A stretch of 64,000 nucleotides of DNA, from the NCBI RefSeq assembly GCF_963668165.1, contig NZ_OY764209.1, positions 2,232,001-2,296,000 on the forward strand, written 5' to 3'. Origin of the DNA: Marispirochaeta sp. (GTDB lineage Bacteria > Spirochaetota > Spirochaetia > JC444 > Marispirochaetaceae). The notes below the pieces were generated by a model. The model had not been told where the DNA came from, made no database searches, and worked only from the letters and a program-made list of their open reading frames with translations. The translations under genes and the position numbers were made by a program. Below, piece by piece: positions 1 to 9,948 of the stretch. Position 1 is the stretch's first letter. Each line of letters begins with the position of its first letter.

Positions 1-636
1 TTTGCCCGGGGCGGTGCTGAATCGGTTGGAGTCTCCGGTGTTGATGATACACCGATCCCGAAGGGCATGGTCTGGAACATGGCCTATGAGAGTTCTGTTT
101 CAGGTGAGGTTCTGCCGGAAATCTCCCACCAGGAGCTCTGGGAGCGTCTGCAGTATTTCCTGGAGCGTGTTGTTCCTGTGGCGGAAAAAGCCGGTGTGAT
201 CATGGCTGCCCACCCTGATGATCCTCCCGCGGAGCGGGTACGGAGACAGCCAAGGCTGATCTACAAGGATTCTCTCTATTATAAGCTCTTCGGTCTGGTC
301 GAGAGTTCGTACAGCAAGGCGGAGCTCTGTCTGGGGACGGTGCAGGAGATGCAGGACAGCGATGTGTACCGGCTGACTGAGGACCTGGTTAAACAGAAGA
401 AGGTCGCTTATATCCACTTTCGCAATGTTGTCGGCAAGATACCGGAGTATCACGAGGTTTTCGTCGATGAAGGGGAGATTGATATGCCCCGGATCATACG
501 TATTCTTGTTGAGAACGGCTACGATGGGGTGATTATTCCCGACCATACTCCGCAGATGAGCTGCGCCGCTCCCTGGCATGCCGGTATGGCCTATGCCCTG
601 GGGTATATGCGGGGACTCTGCCAGGTGTACGGCTGA
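1..636 (+). CDS. uxuA: Mannonate dehydratase, C-terminal part (5' end outside window)
   Basis: The reading frame is open from base 1, so the gene starts upstream of the window; 211 codons are visible. The C-terminal half matches the UxuA family: AHPDDPP motif, a YKDSLYYKLFGLVES stretch, HFRNVVG and a final IPDHTP with the metal-ligand-type Asp/His. Mannonate dehydratase removes water from D-mannonate to give 2-keto-3-deoxygluconate in hexuronate catabolism, in the cytoplasm. The internal ATG at 67 is not the real start because conserved sequence precedes it. No obvious terminator follows; the V-ATPase promoter begins 33 bases later. Confidence 0.9.
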   Translation, partial: FARGGAESVGVSGVDDTPIPKGMVWNMAYESSVSGEVLPEISHQELWERLQYFLERVVPVAEKAGVIMAAHPDDPPAERVRRQPRLIYKDSLYYKLFGLVESSYSKAELCLGTVQEMQDSDVYRLTEDLVKQKKVAYIHFRNVVGKIPEYHEVFVDEGEIDMPRIIRILVENGYDGVIIPDHTPQMSCAAPWHAGMAYALGYMRGLCQVYG

Positions 637-668
637 TTCTTCCGATCTTTTTCCTGTGCCCGGAGCGC

Positions 669-697
669 TTGCACTATATTCTTCACTGCGTTATTAT
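669..697 (+). promoter_or_regulatory. Sigma-70-type promoter of the V-ATPase operon
   Basis: TTGCAC (669-674), a 17-base spacer and TATTAT (692-697) lie in the only sizeable gap before the V-ATPase genes. The transcription start would be near 704, leaving about 50 bases of leader before the first start codon at 754. It is the only good promoter seen ahead of this tightly packed nine-gene set. Confidence 0.6.
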
Positions 698-753
698 TTC
701 TCAGCAGGCAGTTATAAGGTCTGCGGAAAGTCGGCATATGATTACGAGGACCC

Positions 754-1086
754 ATGAACGAGATAATCAAAAAAGTAGAAGAGACCGAGCAGGAAGCCCA
801 GGCTCTCGTTGAGTCCGCCCGGGAGGAAGCACGGAAGCTTCAAAAGCAGAGCGAAGAGGAAGCGGCCGCACAGCTATCGAATGCCCGTGCCGAGGCAAAG
901 CAGATTGTGCAGACTGCCCTCAGCGAAGCTCGCTCCGAGGCGAATGCGTACCGGGAAAAGACTCTCGGCGAAGCCTGTGCCTCCGCTGAACACAGGACAG
1001 GAAAGTTCAAAAGCCGCATCGAGACTATACTGGAAAAGCTTACAGCCCGGGTTCTTCGTATCGAAACGGGTGCGCCCGGTTTATGA
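754..1086 (+). CDS. V-type ATPase peripheral stalk subunit G/H-like
   Basis: A 110-residue, almost entirely charged coiled-coil protein rich in Glu, Ala, Arg and Lys, the size and composition of the AhaH/NtpF/subunit G family. That family pairs with subunit E to form the peripheral stalk linking the A3B3 head to membrane subunit I. First gene of the operon; its 3' end overlaps subunit C by 4 bases (ATGA), so the two are probably translationally coupled. The assignment rests on coiled-coil character and position, since the family has little sequence conservation. Confidence 0.75.
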   Translation: MNEIIKKVEETEQEAQALVESAREEARKLQKQSEEEAAAQLSNARAEAKQIVQTALSEARSEANAYREKTLGEACASAEHRTGKFKSRIETILEKLTARVLRIETGAPGL

Positions 1087-2147
1087 AGAATGACAGGCTT
1101 GAACGTTACGCCTTTATCAATGCAAAGCTCAGGACCCGTCTGAGCCTTATTTTACCTGATGAGTTTTTTCTCAGGCTGAGCCGCACCGCTACTCTTAACG
1201 AAGCAGTAGAGCTCTTAAAAGAGACTCCTTTTTCGGCAGCCGGGCGGGTCTATGCCGCTACTGGAGACCTTAAACTCGTGGAGCTTGAACTCTTTACCAT
1301 CCAGCTGGGATTGTATCGGGAGCTTCAAAAGCAGGTTAAAGGAGAGCTCCTCATCTTTCTTAATGCCCTTCTGCTGCGCCTGGAGATTGAAAACCTCAAG
1401 GAGGCTCTGCGGCTCTGGCTGGACCGCAGTGTGCGCTGCCGGGATATCAGTTCACCCCTTGGCTATCTTTTTCAGGGGTCCATCTGTCATGAGATCGACA
1501 TATCCCGGGTTGTAAACGCCGAGGACATTCAGGCCCTGCAGGCTGCTCTGGACGGGACTCCCTATGCAGTCCTGGTGGCTGCTGACGCAGAGGAGATCCT
1601 GCGTTCCAGTTCCCTCTTTTCTCTGGAAACCGATTTGGACCGTTTCTATTTTGCACATGTTCTCGAAGCTTCTGCCGGACTGGGCGGGGAGGACCGGGGC
1701 ATTGTTGAGAGAATTGTGGGGATTGAGATTGATCTTGAAAATCTGGAACGCCTAGTCCGGTTCCGCAGTTTTTACGGTTTTGACGCCGGACAAATCCGGC
1801 GCTCTCTGATACCCGGGGGCTACCGTATAGATCCGGAAGAGGTTCTCTCCTCCATCGGCACTCAGGACCCGCGGGAAATACCCTCAGCGGTGACCCGGAG
1901 CTATCCGGAACTGACGGCCCTGGGTGGTCCGGGTAAGGATTCTTCATCACGCCTTCTATTGCTGGAAGAATTCCTGCGCCAGGTCCTTTTTCGCGAAGTA
2001 ACCAGGCTTCTGGGCGGGAACCCTTTTACCGTTGGTATTATTCTCGCCTATTTCAGCATTAAAAACCGTGAGGTCCGGCGCATTGCAACCATTCTCAACG
2101 CGAAAAACTACGGCCTTGGCGAAGAGGCAATCGGGAGGTATCTCTGA
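1083..2147 (+). CDS. ntpC: V-type ATPase subunit C (AC39/V0D family)
   Basis: A 354-residue protein of the V0D/AC39 type, the funnel-shaped subunit that sits on the c-ring and connects it to the central stalk (D-F). Typical features are an all-helical layout, an N-terminal YAFINAKLR-like opening and a C-terminal ILAYFSIKNREVRRI segment, a hallmark of the family. It overlaps the gene before by 4 bases and the subunit I gene by 1 base. Its position ahead of subunit I differs from the H-I-K-E-C-F-A-B-D order of many archaea. Confidence 0.88.
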   Translation: MKNDRLERYAFINAKLRTRLSLILPDEFFLRLSRTATLNEAVELLKETPFSAAGRVYAATGDLKLVELELFTIQLGLYRELQKQVKGELLIFLNALLLRLEIENLKEALRLWLDRSVRCRDISSPLGYLFQGSICHEIDISRVVNAEDIQALQAALDGTPYAVLVAADAEEILRSSSLFSLETDLDRFYFAHVLEASAGLGGEDRGIVERIVGIEIDLENLERLVRFRSFYGFDAGQIRRSLIPGGYRIDPEEVLSSIGTQDPREIPSAVTRSYPELTALGGPGKDSSSRLLLLEEFLRQVLFREVTRLLGGNPFTVGIILAYFSIKNREVRRIATILNAKNYGLGEEAIGRYL

Positions 2148-4207
2148 TGTTCACCTCACGTATGCGGCATCTGACCGCCGTTGTGCTGCGCAAGGATTCC
2201 GAAGATGTTTCCCGGGAGCTCCTTACGGCAGGGCTTCTTGATTTTGTGCGTATAGAGGAGTTTCTTCCTGAGGCTTCCTCCGGTGTGGTGAGCGCAGCTG
2301 CTGCGTCACAGAACGGGGAGCGAACTGCCTCACGGCTTAAGGAAAACCGTTTACGTATTGAGAATTTTATCGCATCGATGCAGGAGATTTCCCTGCCGTC
2401 GGTGCCTCTGACCCTGGAGACAGTGCCGGCCCTTGATATAGGCCGGGTCGAGGGTGACCTCAATCAGTTGAGCTCCGGGCTGCAGGAGATCAGAAACCGC
2501 CAGCGGGAACTGAACCAGGAGCTGATGAAACTGGACGATCTTCGGCGTCATATCAGCCGGCCCGGGGCAAATCTCTTGTCGGCAGGCTCGGGAACCCTCG
2601 GGCAGCAGAGGGATACCTTTATTTCCTACAAGACCGGCAGCATTCTCCCCCGCTTTTTAGAGCAGGCCCATGAGAGAACCCGTCGTTTCCCTTCGGTGCT
2701 TATAGATCTCCAGGAACGGGAAGGACGAGTGCCCCTGATCCTGATCTCCCTGCGCCGGGATGCCAGGGAGGTTCTTTCAATCCTTGAGGAGTGCGGTTGG
2801 CGGGAAGAACCCCCCCCCGAAACGGGTGATCAGGCCCATCATACTGAAGCCCTGGGAGAGCTTGATCATCGCATGGACGAGTTAAAGCAGCGACAGGAGT
2901 CAGCCGCAAAGGAGTATCACAGCCTGCTTGAGGAAAACCGTCCGCATCTGCAGCAGCTGTGGGCAACGCTGACGATTCACGAAAGGCTTGTACAAATTCG
3001 TTCATACTTTTCCCATACCGCGCGTACGGTCCTTTTTACCGGCTGGGTCCCTGCTCATAAGCAGGCATCCCTGGAGGAGGCCATACGACGGGCCGTAAGT
3101 TCCCGCTGCTGGATCGAGTGGCACGAGGCAAGTGAAGTACGTGATTCCACCGGAGGGAAGGTCCCGGCTCCGGTTGAGCTCAATAATCCCGGTTTTCTCA
3201 AACCCTTTGAGATGCTGGTGGAAAACTACGCCATTCCTGAATACGGCACTGTAGACCCGACCCCTTTTGTGGCGGTGGCCTTTTTGAGCATGTTTGGTTT
3301 GATGTTCGCTGACGCGGGACAGGGGCTGATCCTGGTGCTGATCGGTCTTCTGGGACCACGTCTGATCTCAGGGCTTGCTACCGGAACGCGGCGTCTTTTT
3401 ACCCTGATCGCCTACTGCGGACTCTCCGCCGTCGTCTCCGGAATCCTCTTCGGTTCCTGGTTCGGCCGGCCCTGGCTGCCGCCCCTCTGGTTCAACTACC
3501 ATGCCCTGGTTTCGGGGCACGCCAGCGGAAACCCGGCCGTACGATCGGTCTATGACATTCTGTTTATCACCATCTGTTTCGGCATTCTCGTTTTATCAGT
3601 GGGTCTGCTGCTGAACTGGATTAATCTGATCAGGAAAAGGGATTGGTTCTCTCTGACCTTCGAGAAGGGGGGAATCGCCGGCGGCTGGATCTATGGCTGG
3701 GGTATTTACACAGCCTTTTTCTTCGCAGCAAGCGGGTACCGGGAGCTTCCTTCCAACGCAGTACTGATAGCGGGCTTTGGAATACCGGCACTGCTGCTCT
3801 TTTTCAAACATCCCCTCCATGCCCTGAAACATAAACAGGGAAAGTCCCTCTGGAGTGTTTCATCCCTTATGACTTTCGGCATGGAGTGGGTTGTCGAACT
3901 GCTGGAAATCTTCTCCGGCTACCTGGCAAACACTTTGTCGTTTATGCGGGTTGCGGGGCTGGGGATTGCCCATGTGAGCCTTATGACAGCCTTTGATCAG
4001 ATCGCCTCCATGACATCGCCGCCGGGCTCTTTTTCTCTCTGGTCTCTGCTGATTTTAATCGCGGGTAATATCCTGGTAATCGCCCTGGAGGGACTCTCCG
4101 CAGGGATACAGTCTTTAAGGCTTAACTATTACGAGTTTTTCTCAAAGTATTTTACCGGTTCGGGAAGGGCCTACGCGCCGATCTCGCTGCGCAGTACCAT
4201 ACAATAA
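2147..4207 (+). CDS. ntpI: V-type ATPase membrane subunit I (subunit a homologue)
   Basis: A 686-residue protein with the two-part layout of the family. An N-terminal soluble coiled-coil arm of about 370 residues contacts the peripheral stalks. A C-terminal membrane part with about seven hydrophobic segments starts around FVAVAFLSMFGLMFADAGQG, and FGLMFADAGQG is the family signature. The late segment ending ANTLSFMRVAGLGIAH contains the Arg that would face the c-ring carboxylate during ion translocation. It ends 10 bases before the K subunit gene. Confidence 0.93.
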   Translation: MFTSRMRHLTAVVLRKDSEDVSRELLTAGLLDFVRIEEFLPEASSGVVSAAAASQNGERTASRLKENRLRIENFIASMQEISLPSVPLTLETVPALDIGRVEGDLNQLSSGLQEIRNRQRELNQELMKLDDLRRHISRPGANLLSAGSGTLGQQRDTFISYKTGSILPRFLEQAHERTRRFPSVLIDLQEREGRVPLILISLRRDAREVLSILEECGWREEPPPETGDQAHHTEALGELDHRMDELKQRQESAAKEYHSLLEENRPHLQQLWATLTIHERLVQIRSYFSHTARTVLFTGWVPAHKQASLEEAIRRAVSSRCWIEWHEASEVRDSTGGKVPAPVELNNPGFLKPFEMLVENYAIPEYGTVDPTPFVAVAFLSMFGLMFADAGQGLILVLIGLLGPRLISGLATGTRRLFTLIAYCGLSAVVSGILFGSWFGRPWLPPLWFNYHALVSGHASGNPAVRSVYDILFITICFGILVLSVGLLLNWINLIRKRDWFSLTFEKGGIAGGWIYGWGIYTAFFFAASGYRELPSNAVLIAGFGIPALLLFFKHPLHALKHKQGKSLWSVSSLMTFGMEWVVELLEIFSGYLANTLSFMRVAGLGIAHVSLMTAFDQIASMTSPPGSFSLWSLLILIAGNILVIALEGLSAGIQSLRLNYYEFFSKYFTGSGRAYAPISLRSTIQ

Positions 4208-4217
4208 GGAGCATACA

Positions 4218-4583
4218 ATGGATGTAGTAAAAAGATTCAAACAGCAGGTTTCGCTGAGACTGATGATAATGGTCATCGTTATGGCAATCATCAGTCTTGT
4301 CTCTGTCAGCGGGCTTTTCGCGGAAACAGCTCCCGCGGCAGCAGAGCCCGTCGCGGCAGTGGATCCCGGTGTCCAGCAATTTGGTCTCATGGCGGCTGCC
4401 CTTGCTTTCGGCCTCGGGGCCATCGGTGCGGGAATCGCTATCAGTCATGTCGGTGCGGCAGCCATGGGCGCCATCGGAGAAAAACCGGAGATTGCCGGAC
4501 AGGCGCTGATCTTTATCGCTCTGGCCGAGGGGCTTGTCGTCTTCGGATTTATCACCGCACTGATGATTCTGGGGAAGATTTAA
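4218..4583 (+). CDS. ntpK: V-type ATPase subunit K (c-ring proteolipid)
   Basis: A 121-residue proteolipid. After a hydrophobic N-terminal segment ending near GLFAETAPA comes the usual two-helix hairpin: a Gly-rich helix (AFGLGAIGAGIAIS), a polar loop (GAIGEKPE) and a second helix carrying the ion-binding Glu in IALAEGL. Only one hairpin is present, as in F-type c, not the four-helix double hairpin of many V-type K subunits. The N-terminal segment is either a signal peptide or an extra helix. The start is supported by the AAGGAGC element just upstream. Whether it carries H+ or Na+ cannot be decided here. Confidence 0.9.
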   Translation: MDVVKRFKQQVSLRLMIMVIVMAIISLVSVSGLFAETAPAAAEPVAAVDPGVQQFGLMAAALAFGLGAIGAGIAISHVGAAAMGAIGEKPEIAGQALIFIALAEGLVVFGFITALMILGKI

Positions 4584-4598
4584 AAGGATATACGGGGA

Positions 4599-4907
4599 AT
4601 GAATTATTTCCTGATCGGCGATGAGGATGCGGTTCTTGGATTTGCGATGGTCGGTGTTCCCGGAAGGATTGCCGGGACTGCCGCGGAAGCCGGACAGGCC
4701 TTCAACGATGCTGTTTCATCCGGGGACGCAGGGATTATCATCATCACCGAAGATACCGCTGACATGATACGCGATCGCATAGACCGTTATATATTCAGCG
4801 AGCATTTTCCCCTGATTGTGGAGATCCCCGGCCGCGGGGGAAGGGATTCGAAACGCCCCTCTCTGCGGGAGATGGTCAATAAGGCCATCGGAATCAATCT
4901 TTCCTGA
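4599..4907 (+). CDS. ntpG: V-type ATPase subunit F (central stalk)
   Basis: A 102-residue protein with the small alpha/beta fold expected of the family: an opening beta strand (YFLIGDEDAVLGF), the GVPGR turn, a central IIIITEDTAD strand and a C-terminal helix containing the basic, Gly-rich linker RGGRDSKRPS. Subunit F pairs with D in the rotating central stalk. It sits 15 bases after K and 22 bases before E, in the middle of the operon. Confidence 0.9.
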   Translation: MNYFLIGDEDAVLGFAMVGVPGRIAGTAAEAGQAFNDAVSSGDAGIIIITEDTADMIRDRIDRYIFSEHFPLIVEIPGRGGRDSKRPSLREMVNKAIGINLS

Positions 4908-4929
4908 AAGAAATTAAAAGGATGTCATC

Positions 4930-5598
4930 ATGAGGGACATGGCCGGAAATAACGAACATCCCATTCTGGAGGGGATCCTGGGGGAAGCCAGGGCAGAGGC
5001 GGAGCGCATCCGCTCAGAGGCGGCACAGAAAGCCGCCGGACTCAAGGAGTCGACGGACAGCCAGTGCCGCCGGATTCTTGCTGAAGCCCGGGAGCGGGCG
5101 GAGTCGCAAAAACAGACGATGCTGCGGTCGGAAGAAACCTCCGTCGCAGCGGAACTGCGGCGCATCGAGTTGCGGGCACGGGAAAAACTCAACGAAGAAC
5201 TCCTTGCCAAGCTGAGGGATCGTCTGCTGAAACTTCAACAGAGCCCTGCATACCGCGAAATCTGCAGAGATCTGATCGTCGAAGCCGCAGCCGGAATCGG
5301 GACACCAAAGGTTCTGGTTTGTGTCTCTTCTCCTGAGTCTCTCGGGTCCCGCGGGAAATCCGGTATTGACCGCGGGCTTCTGTCTGAGGCTCAAGAGCTC
5401 CTGGCCCGTAAAGGGCTGCAGGTCGAGCTTGAACTGGCGGAGGATGAGTCCCTGCGAGATCCCGGTATAGTGTGCAGGGACCCTGCAGGCAGATTGGTTT
5501 TTGATAACCGTTTCGAGGCGAGGATGCGGCGGATGCGTCGTGAGCTTGTTCGAATAATAGCCGAAGAAATCGGAACGGAAGATGGAAAGGCAACATGA
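4930..5598 (+). CDS. ntpE: V-type ATPase subunit E (peripheral stalk)
   Basis: A 222-residue protein with a long N-terminal coiled-coil half (EARAEAERIRSEAAQKA and onward, to about residue 110) and a globular C-terminal domain ending in a DNRFEARMRRMRREL helix, the pattern of subunit E. It forms the EG peripheral stalk with the product of the gene at 754. It overlaps the A subunit gene by 4 bases. The start at 4930 follows an AAAGGATG-type ribosome binding site. Confidence 0.9.
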   Translation: MRDMAGNNEHPILEGILGEARAEAERIRSEAAQKAAGLKESTDSQCRRILAEARERAESQKQTMLRSEETSVAAELRRIELRAREKLNEELLAKLRDRLLKLQQSPAYREICRDLIVEAAAGIGTPKVLVCVSSPESLGSRGKSGIDRGLLSEAQELLARKGLQVELELAEDESLRDPGIVCRDPAGRLVFDNRFEARMRRMRRELVRIIAEEIGTEDGKAT

Positions 5599-7394
5599 GT
5601 GATGAAATAAAGGGAAGCGCGGAACAAGCGGACAGGATTATCGGCCGGGTCCGGCGGGTTAACGGACCGGTGGTCGAGGCCGACGGGATCAGCGACGCGG
5701 GAATGCTGGAGATGGTCGAAGTCGGTGAAGCCCGGATTGTTGGGGAGATTACCAAGCTCTCGGGTACCCGCGCAATAATTCAGGTTTACGAGGACACCAC
5801 CGGCATCCGTCCCGGAGAGAATATCTACGGTTCCGGTATGCCCCTGAGTGTGGAACTCGGCCCCGGGCTTCTGGGGACCATTTACGACGGTATTCAGCGT
5901 CCTCTGGAGGAGATATACAAAATCTCCCGTGAGTACATAAGCCGGGGGATACGTGTTTCCTCCCTGAACCGGGAGCGGATCTGGAAGTACGACCCCCTCC
6001 TGAAAGAAGGCGATACCCTGACTGAAGGGGCGATTATCGGGACAGTACAGGAGACCGAACAGGTACTGCACCGTATTCCCGCTCCCCCGGGATGCAGCGG
6101 CCGGGTTGTCTGGGCCGCCGGGGCAGGAGAATACCGTGTGGACGAGATTATCCTTAAGGTGGAAGCCGCCGGAGGGATGCGGGAACTGACCATGATGCAG
6201 CGCTGGCCGATTCGCAGGGCCCGGCCGGCCGCCGGCAGGCTGCCTCTTTCGATTCCCCTGATCACCGGACAGCGGGTTATCGATACTCTTTTTCCTCTGG
6301 CCAAGGGCGGGACTGTCTCCATTCCCGGCGGCTTCGGTACCGGCAAGACAATGACCCAGCACGCCATTGCCAAGTGGTGCGATGCGGACATAATCGTCTA
6401 CATCGGCTGCGGCGAACGGGGCAACGAAATGACCGATGTGCTAACGGAGTTTCCCCGCCTCGTGGACCCCCGCAGCGGCGTGAGTCTCATGAACCGCACC
6501 ATCCTTATTGCCAATACCTCCAATATGCCTGTTTCCGCCCGGGAAGCGAGCATCTATACCGGGGTCAGCCTGGCGGAGTACTACCGGGACCAGGGCTACC
6601 ATGTTGCGATAATGGCGGACTCCACTTCCCGCTGGGCCGAGGCGCTGCGGGAGTTATCCGGCCGTATGGAGGAGATGCCCGCGGAAGAGGGATTTCCCGC
6701 CTACCTGCCTACCCGCATCGCCGAATTTTACGAACGGGCCGGCTATATGGAAACCCTTGCACACGAGGAGGGCTCGGTTACCATTATCGGCGCCGTATCC
6801 CCGCCGGGGGGAGATTTCTCCGAACCCGTAACCCAGCATACACGGCGTTTTGTGCGCTGCTTCTGGGGACTGGACCGGCAGCTGGCCAATGCCCGCCACT
6901 ATCCCGCTATATCATGGCTGGACAGTTACAGCGAATACCTGAACGACGTGCTCCCCTGGTGGGAGGAACGTGTAGGAAGCGCCTGGAAAGAGGACCGCCG
7001 GGAGATGCTCGATCTTTTGCAGCGGGAGGTGCGCCTGCAGCAGGTGGTAAAACTTGTGGGCCCCGATGCCCTCCCGGACAGTCAGCGCTTTGTTATCGAG
7101 GTCTGTACCGTTTTCAAGAACGCATTTCTGCAGCAGAACGCCTTTGACGATATCGACCGGTTCTCCACCGTGGAAAAGCAGCAGCACATGCTGGAGCTGA
7201 TTCTCCTCTACTGGCGCCGGGGCAACGAGGCCATCCGGCGGGGAGTGACCCTGGTAAAACTGCGGCGCATGAAGGTACTTCAGGAAATCATCAAAATGAA
7301 ATTCACCATCGCCAACGATGATGTAGACGGCATCGAAAGACTTGCTGCCAGGCTGGAGCGTTCCATAGACAAACTGGAGGCAATCTATGTCTGA
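5595..7394 (+). CDS. ntpA: V-type ATPase catalytic subunit A
   Basis: A 599-residue catalytic subunit. An N-terminal beta-barrel domain comes first, followed by the long insertion (non-homologous region) that distinguishes A from F-type beta subunits. The P-loop GGFGTGKT lies near residue 245; the first residue after the Pro is Gly where many homologues have Pro. Then come the GERGNEM motif and SRWAEALRE. It hydrolyses or makes ATP in the A3B3 head on the cytoplasmic face. It overlaps E by 4 bases and B by 8. Confidence 0.97.
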   Translation: MSDEIKGSAEQADRIIGRVRRVNGPVVEADGISDAGMLEMVEVGEARIVGEITKLSGTRAIIQVYEDTTGIRPGENIYGSGMPLSVELGPGLLGTIYDGIQRPLEEIYKISREYISRGIRVSSLNRERIWKYDPLLKEGDTLTEGAIIGTVQETEQVLHRIPAPPGCSGRVVWAAGAGEYRVDEIILKVEAAGGMRELTMMQRWPIRRARPAAGRLPLSIPLITGQRVIDTLFPLAKGGTVSIPGGFGTGKTMTQHAIAKWCDADIIVYIGCGERGNEMTDVLTEFPRLVDPRSGVSLMNRTILIANTSNMPVSAREASIYTGVSLAEYYRDQGYHVAIMADSTSRWAEALRELSGRMEEMPAEEGFPAYLPTRIAEFYERAGYMETLAHEEGSVTIIGAVSPPGGDFSEPVTQHTRRFVRCFWGLDRQLANARHYPAISWLDSYSEYLNDVLPWWEERVGSAWKEDRREMLDLLQREVRLQQVVKLVGPDALPDSQRFVIEVCTVFKNAFLQQNAFDDIDRFSTVEKQQHMLELILLYWRRGNEAIRRGVTLVKLRRMKVLQEIIKMKFTIANDDVDGIERLAARLERSIDKLEAIYV

Positions 7395-8796
7395 CACCGT
7401 AAAGCTCAGCTCCGGCCGCGAATATGCCGGCATCGACGAGATCGACGGACCCCTGGTATTTATCCGGAAAACCCACCCCGTGGGTTACCGTGAGCTTGTG
7501 GAGTGCACCGACGCGACCGGAAATGTACGTCTGGGAATGGTACTGGATACCTCCGAGGATGTGGTTGTCGTTCAGGTATTTTCGGGTACTGCCTCCATGA
7601 CCCTTCCCTCTACCAGGGTCCGCTTTCTTGGAGAGCCTCACCGGCTGGATGTCAGCCGCAGCATGCTGGGCCGGGTCTTTAACGGTCTGGGCGAACCGGT
7701 TGACGGCGGTCCGGCCCCCGTAGGAGATGCCCGGGAGGACGTAAACGGGCGGCCCATCAATCCGACTGCCAGGGAGTACCCCCGGGATTTTATTCAAACC
7801 GGTATTTCCGCGATTGACGGCATGAATACCCTGATACGGGGTCAGAAGCTCCCCATCTTTTCCGGCAGCGGGCTTCCTCATAACGAGCTGGCCGCCCAGA
7901 TCGCCAGGCAGGCGAAGATCAAGGGGGGAGAGAGCGATTTTGCCGTAGTTTTTGCCGCCATGGGGGTCAAACACGACGTAGCCCGCTACTTTACCTCCTC
8001 CTTCGAAGAGTCGGGCTCTCTGGAAAAGGTAGCCCTCTTTCTTTCCCTGGCTGATGATCCCTCCATCGAGCGGCTGATTACCCCCAGGAGCGCCCTTACC
8101 CTGGCAGAGCACCTGGCTTTTCGGGAGGGCATGCATGTTCTGGTTATCATGACCGACATGTCCAACTACTGTGAATCCCTGCGGGAAATCTCTACCTTGA
8201 GGGGAGAGATTCCCTCCCGTAAAGGCTATCCCGGGTATCTCTACTCCGACCTGGCGGAGATCTACGAGCGCTCGGGAATGCTGAAAGGTTTTAAAGGATC
8301 CATAACCCAGCTGCCGATTCTGACCATGCCCAACGACGATATTTCCCACCCTATCCCCGATCTTTCGGGTTACATAACCGAAGGGCAGATCGTCTTTGAA
8401 CGGGAGATGCACGGCCGGGGCATATACCCTCCCGTAGCCGGGCTCCCCTCTCTGTCGAGGCTTATGAAGGATGGAATAGGCGAAGGGATGACCAGGGCCG
8501 ATCACCCCCACCTGGCAAGTCAGCTTTTCGCGGCCTACAGCTACGTCAAGGATGTGCGCAACCTGGCCTCGGTTATCGGCGAAGAGGAGCTTACTCCTCT
8601 GGACCATCAGTATATGGAGTTTGGCGAGGCCTTTGAAAAGCAGTTTGTTACCCAGAGGCCGGATGAGGACCGCCCTATTGAGCAGACCCTGGACCTGGGC
8701 TGGGAGGTCCTGAGCAAGCTGCCGGTGGAGGAACTGCACCGGGTTACCGAGGAAGAGCTCGACGAGTACTACGGCAGGATTGCGGACAAGAGGTAA
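7387..8796 (+). CDS. ntpB: V-type ATPase regulatory subunit B
   Basis: A 469-residue non-catalytic subunit. It has the GSGLPHN stretch in place of a P-loop, typical of B subunits, and the signatures [17 protein letters not shown] ([14 protein letters not shown]), LPNDD-type [21 protein letters not shown] and [14 protein letters not shown]. It alternates with A in the hexameric head. It lies 8 bases into the A gene and 2 bases before D, so A, B and D are probably translated as a coupled set. Confidence 0.97.
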   Translation: MSDTVKLSSGREYAGIDEIDGPLVFIRKTHPVGYRELVECTDATGNVRLGMVLDTSEDVVVVQVFSGTASMTLPSTRVRFLGEPHRLDVSRSMLGRVFNGLGEPVDGGPAPVGDAREDVNGRPINPTAREYPRDFIQTGISAIDGMNTLIRGQKLPIFSGSGLPHNELAAQIARQAKIKGGESDFAVVFAAMGVKHDVARYFTSSFEESGSLEKVALFLSLADDPSIERLITPRSALTLAEHLAFREGMHVLVIMTDMSNYCESLREISTLRGEIPSRKGYPGYLYSDLAEIYERSGMLKGFKGSITQLPILTMPNDDISHPIPDLSGYITEGQIVFEREMHGRGIYPPVAGLPSLSRLMKDGIGEGMTRADHPHLASQLFAAYSYVKDVRNLASVIGEEELTPLDHQYMEFGEAFEKQFVTQRPDEDRPIEQTLDLGWEVLSKLPVEELHRVTEEELDEYYGRIADKR

Positions 8797-8798
8797 GT

Positions 8799-9452
8799 AT
8801 GGCCAGCGGCGGCATTGCACCAACCAAGACAAATCTCCTGAAACTGAAGAACGAACTGGAGTTCGCCAGGCTCGGTTATGATCTTCTGGACCAGAAGAGG
8901 AATATCCTGATCAACGAGCTTTTAAACCTGATAGACCAGACCGTTGATTACCAGGAGAAGGTGGACGCTGCCCTGGCGGAGGCTTATTCCAGCTACCAGT
9001 CGGCGGCCCTGTCCATGGGAAAGCGCAAGACCCTGTCCATTGCCAGCGCTGTTAATATCAGTTCATCCATAAAGATCAGCGAGCGGCGTATTATGGGGGT
9101 TTCTCTTCCCCAGGTGGAGACCTCGTATCAGGAGCATCCTCCCTATTTTTCACCTCTGGATACCAGCTTCTGGATAGATATCAGCATCTCCCGTTTTAAA
9201 ACCGCCCTGGAGCTTATGGGGCGTCTGGCTGAACTGAAAATTTCCATTATGCGCCTGGCAAACGAGGTCAAAAAGACCATTAGAAAGGTAAATGCCCTGG
9301 AAAAAATCGCGATTCCCGACCTTCAGGAGTCCGTGCGTTTTATCAGCGGACGTTTGGAAGAGAATGAGCGGGATATGATTATCCTGATGAAGATGGTAAA
9401 AAACCGTCTTGAAAAGAGAAAAAACCAAGGTGGTACAGAATGTCCGATGTAA
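8799..9452 (+). CDS. ntpD: V-type ATPase subunit D (central rotor shaft)
   Basis: A 217-residue protein starting with the TKTNLLKLKNEL-type helix found in all D subunits and ending in another long helix with NALEKIAIPDLQ, the family signature. The two helices form the coiled-coil axle inside the A3B3 head. It is the last structural V-ATPase gene, and its last 13 bases overlap the UspA-like gene. Confidence 0.94.
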   Translation: MASGGIAPTKTNLLKLKNELEFARLGYDLLDQKRNILINELLNLIDQTVDYQEKVDAALAEAYSSYQSAALSMGKRKTLSIASAVNISSSIKISERRIMGVSLPQVETSYQEHPPYFSPLDTSFWIDISISRFKTALELMGRLAELKISIMRLANEVKKTIRKVNALEKIAIPDLQESVRFISGRLEENERDMIILMKMVKNRLEKRKNQGGTECPM

Positions 9453-9925
9453 TATCACGGGTTCTTGTCTACATTGATGGAACCGAGGAGTCCGTTACCG
9501 CCGCAGAATACGCCGTTTGTCTGGCCAGGAGCAGCGGTGCGTATCTGTGTGCCCTGTATGTTGTGAATACCCGGGCCCTGCAGGATCTTCTGCGGGCAAG
9601 GATATTTATCGAATCAGAGGAACAGGAGTACGCCAAAGACCTGGAGGCTGATGCAGAGCGTTATCTGAACCATGTGGCGGAACTGGCATCTGCCAAAGAT
9701 CTACCCTTGGAGCGGCGCAAGGTCGAAGGGTCGGTCTTGACGGAAATCAAAAAGGCCGTGCGGGAACTGAAGATCGATACCCTGGTGATCGGCGCATTGT
9801 CCCGGGTGCAGAGCCGCCGGGACGAGCTGTATAACGAGGTGGAACGGGCGGTCCGAAGCGTGGACTGTACCGTTATAATTGCGAAAGACGAGGACCGTAT
9901 CTGGTCGTTGTATGAAGAACTGTAG
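9440..9925 (+). CDS. UspA-like universal stress protein
   Basis: A 161-residue single-domain protein with the UspA alpha/beta layout: an opening strand (RVLVYIDGTEES), then EYAVCLARSSGAYLCALYVV, a later DTLVIGAL strand and a closing CTVIIAKDE strand. The usual ATP-binding pattern G-x2-G-x9-G-[ST] is not intact after VIGALS, so it may belong to a non-nucleotide-binding branch. It starts inside the 3' end of the V-ATPase D gene with its own AAGGTGG site, so it is almost certainly co-transcribed with the ATPase. Its role is unknown; a link to energy or ion stress is only suggested by position. Confidence 0.75.
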   Translation: MSDVISRVLVYIDGTEESVTAAEYAVCLARSSGAYLCALYVVNTRALQDLLRARIFIESEEQEYAKDLEADAERYLNHVAELASAKDLPLERRKVEGSVLTEIKKAVRELKIDTLVIGALSRVQSRRDELYNEVERAVRSVDCTVIIAKDEDRIWSLYEEL

Positions 9926-9948
9926 ATAAAGAAAAGGAAGGTTGTATC

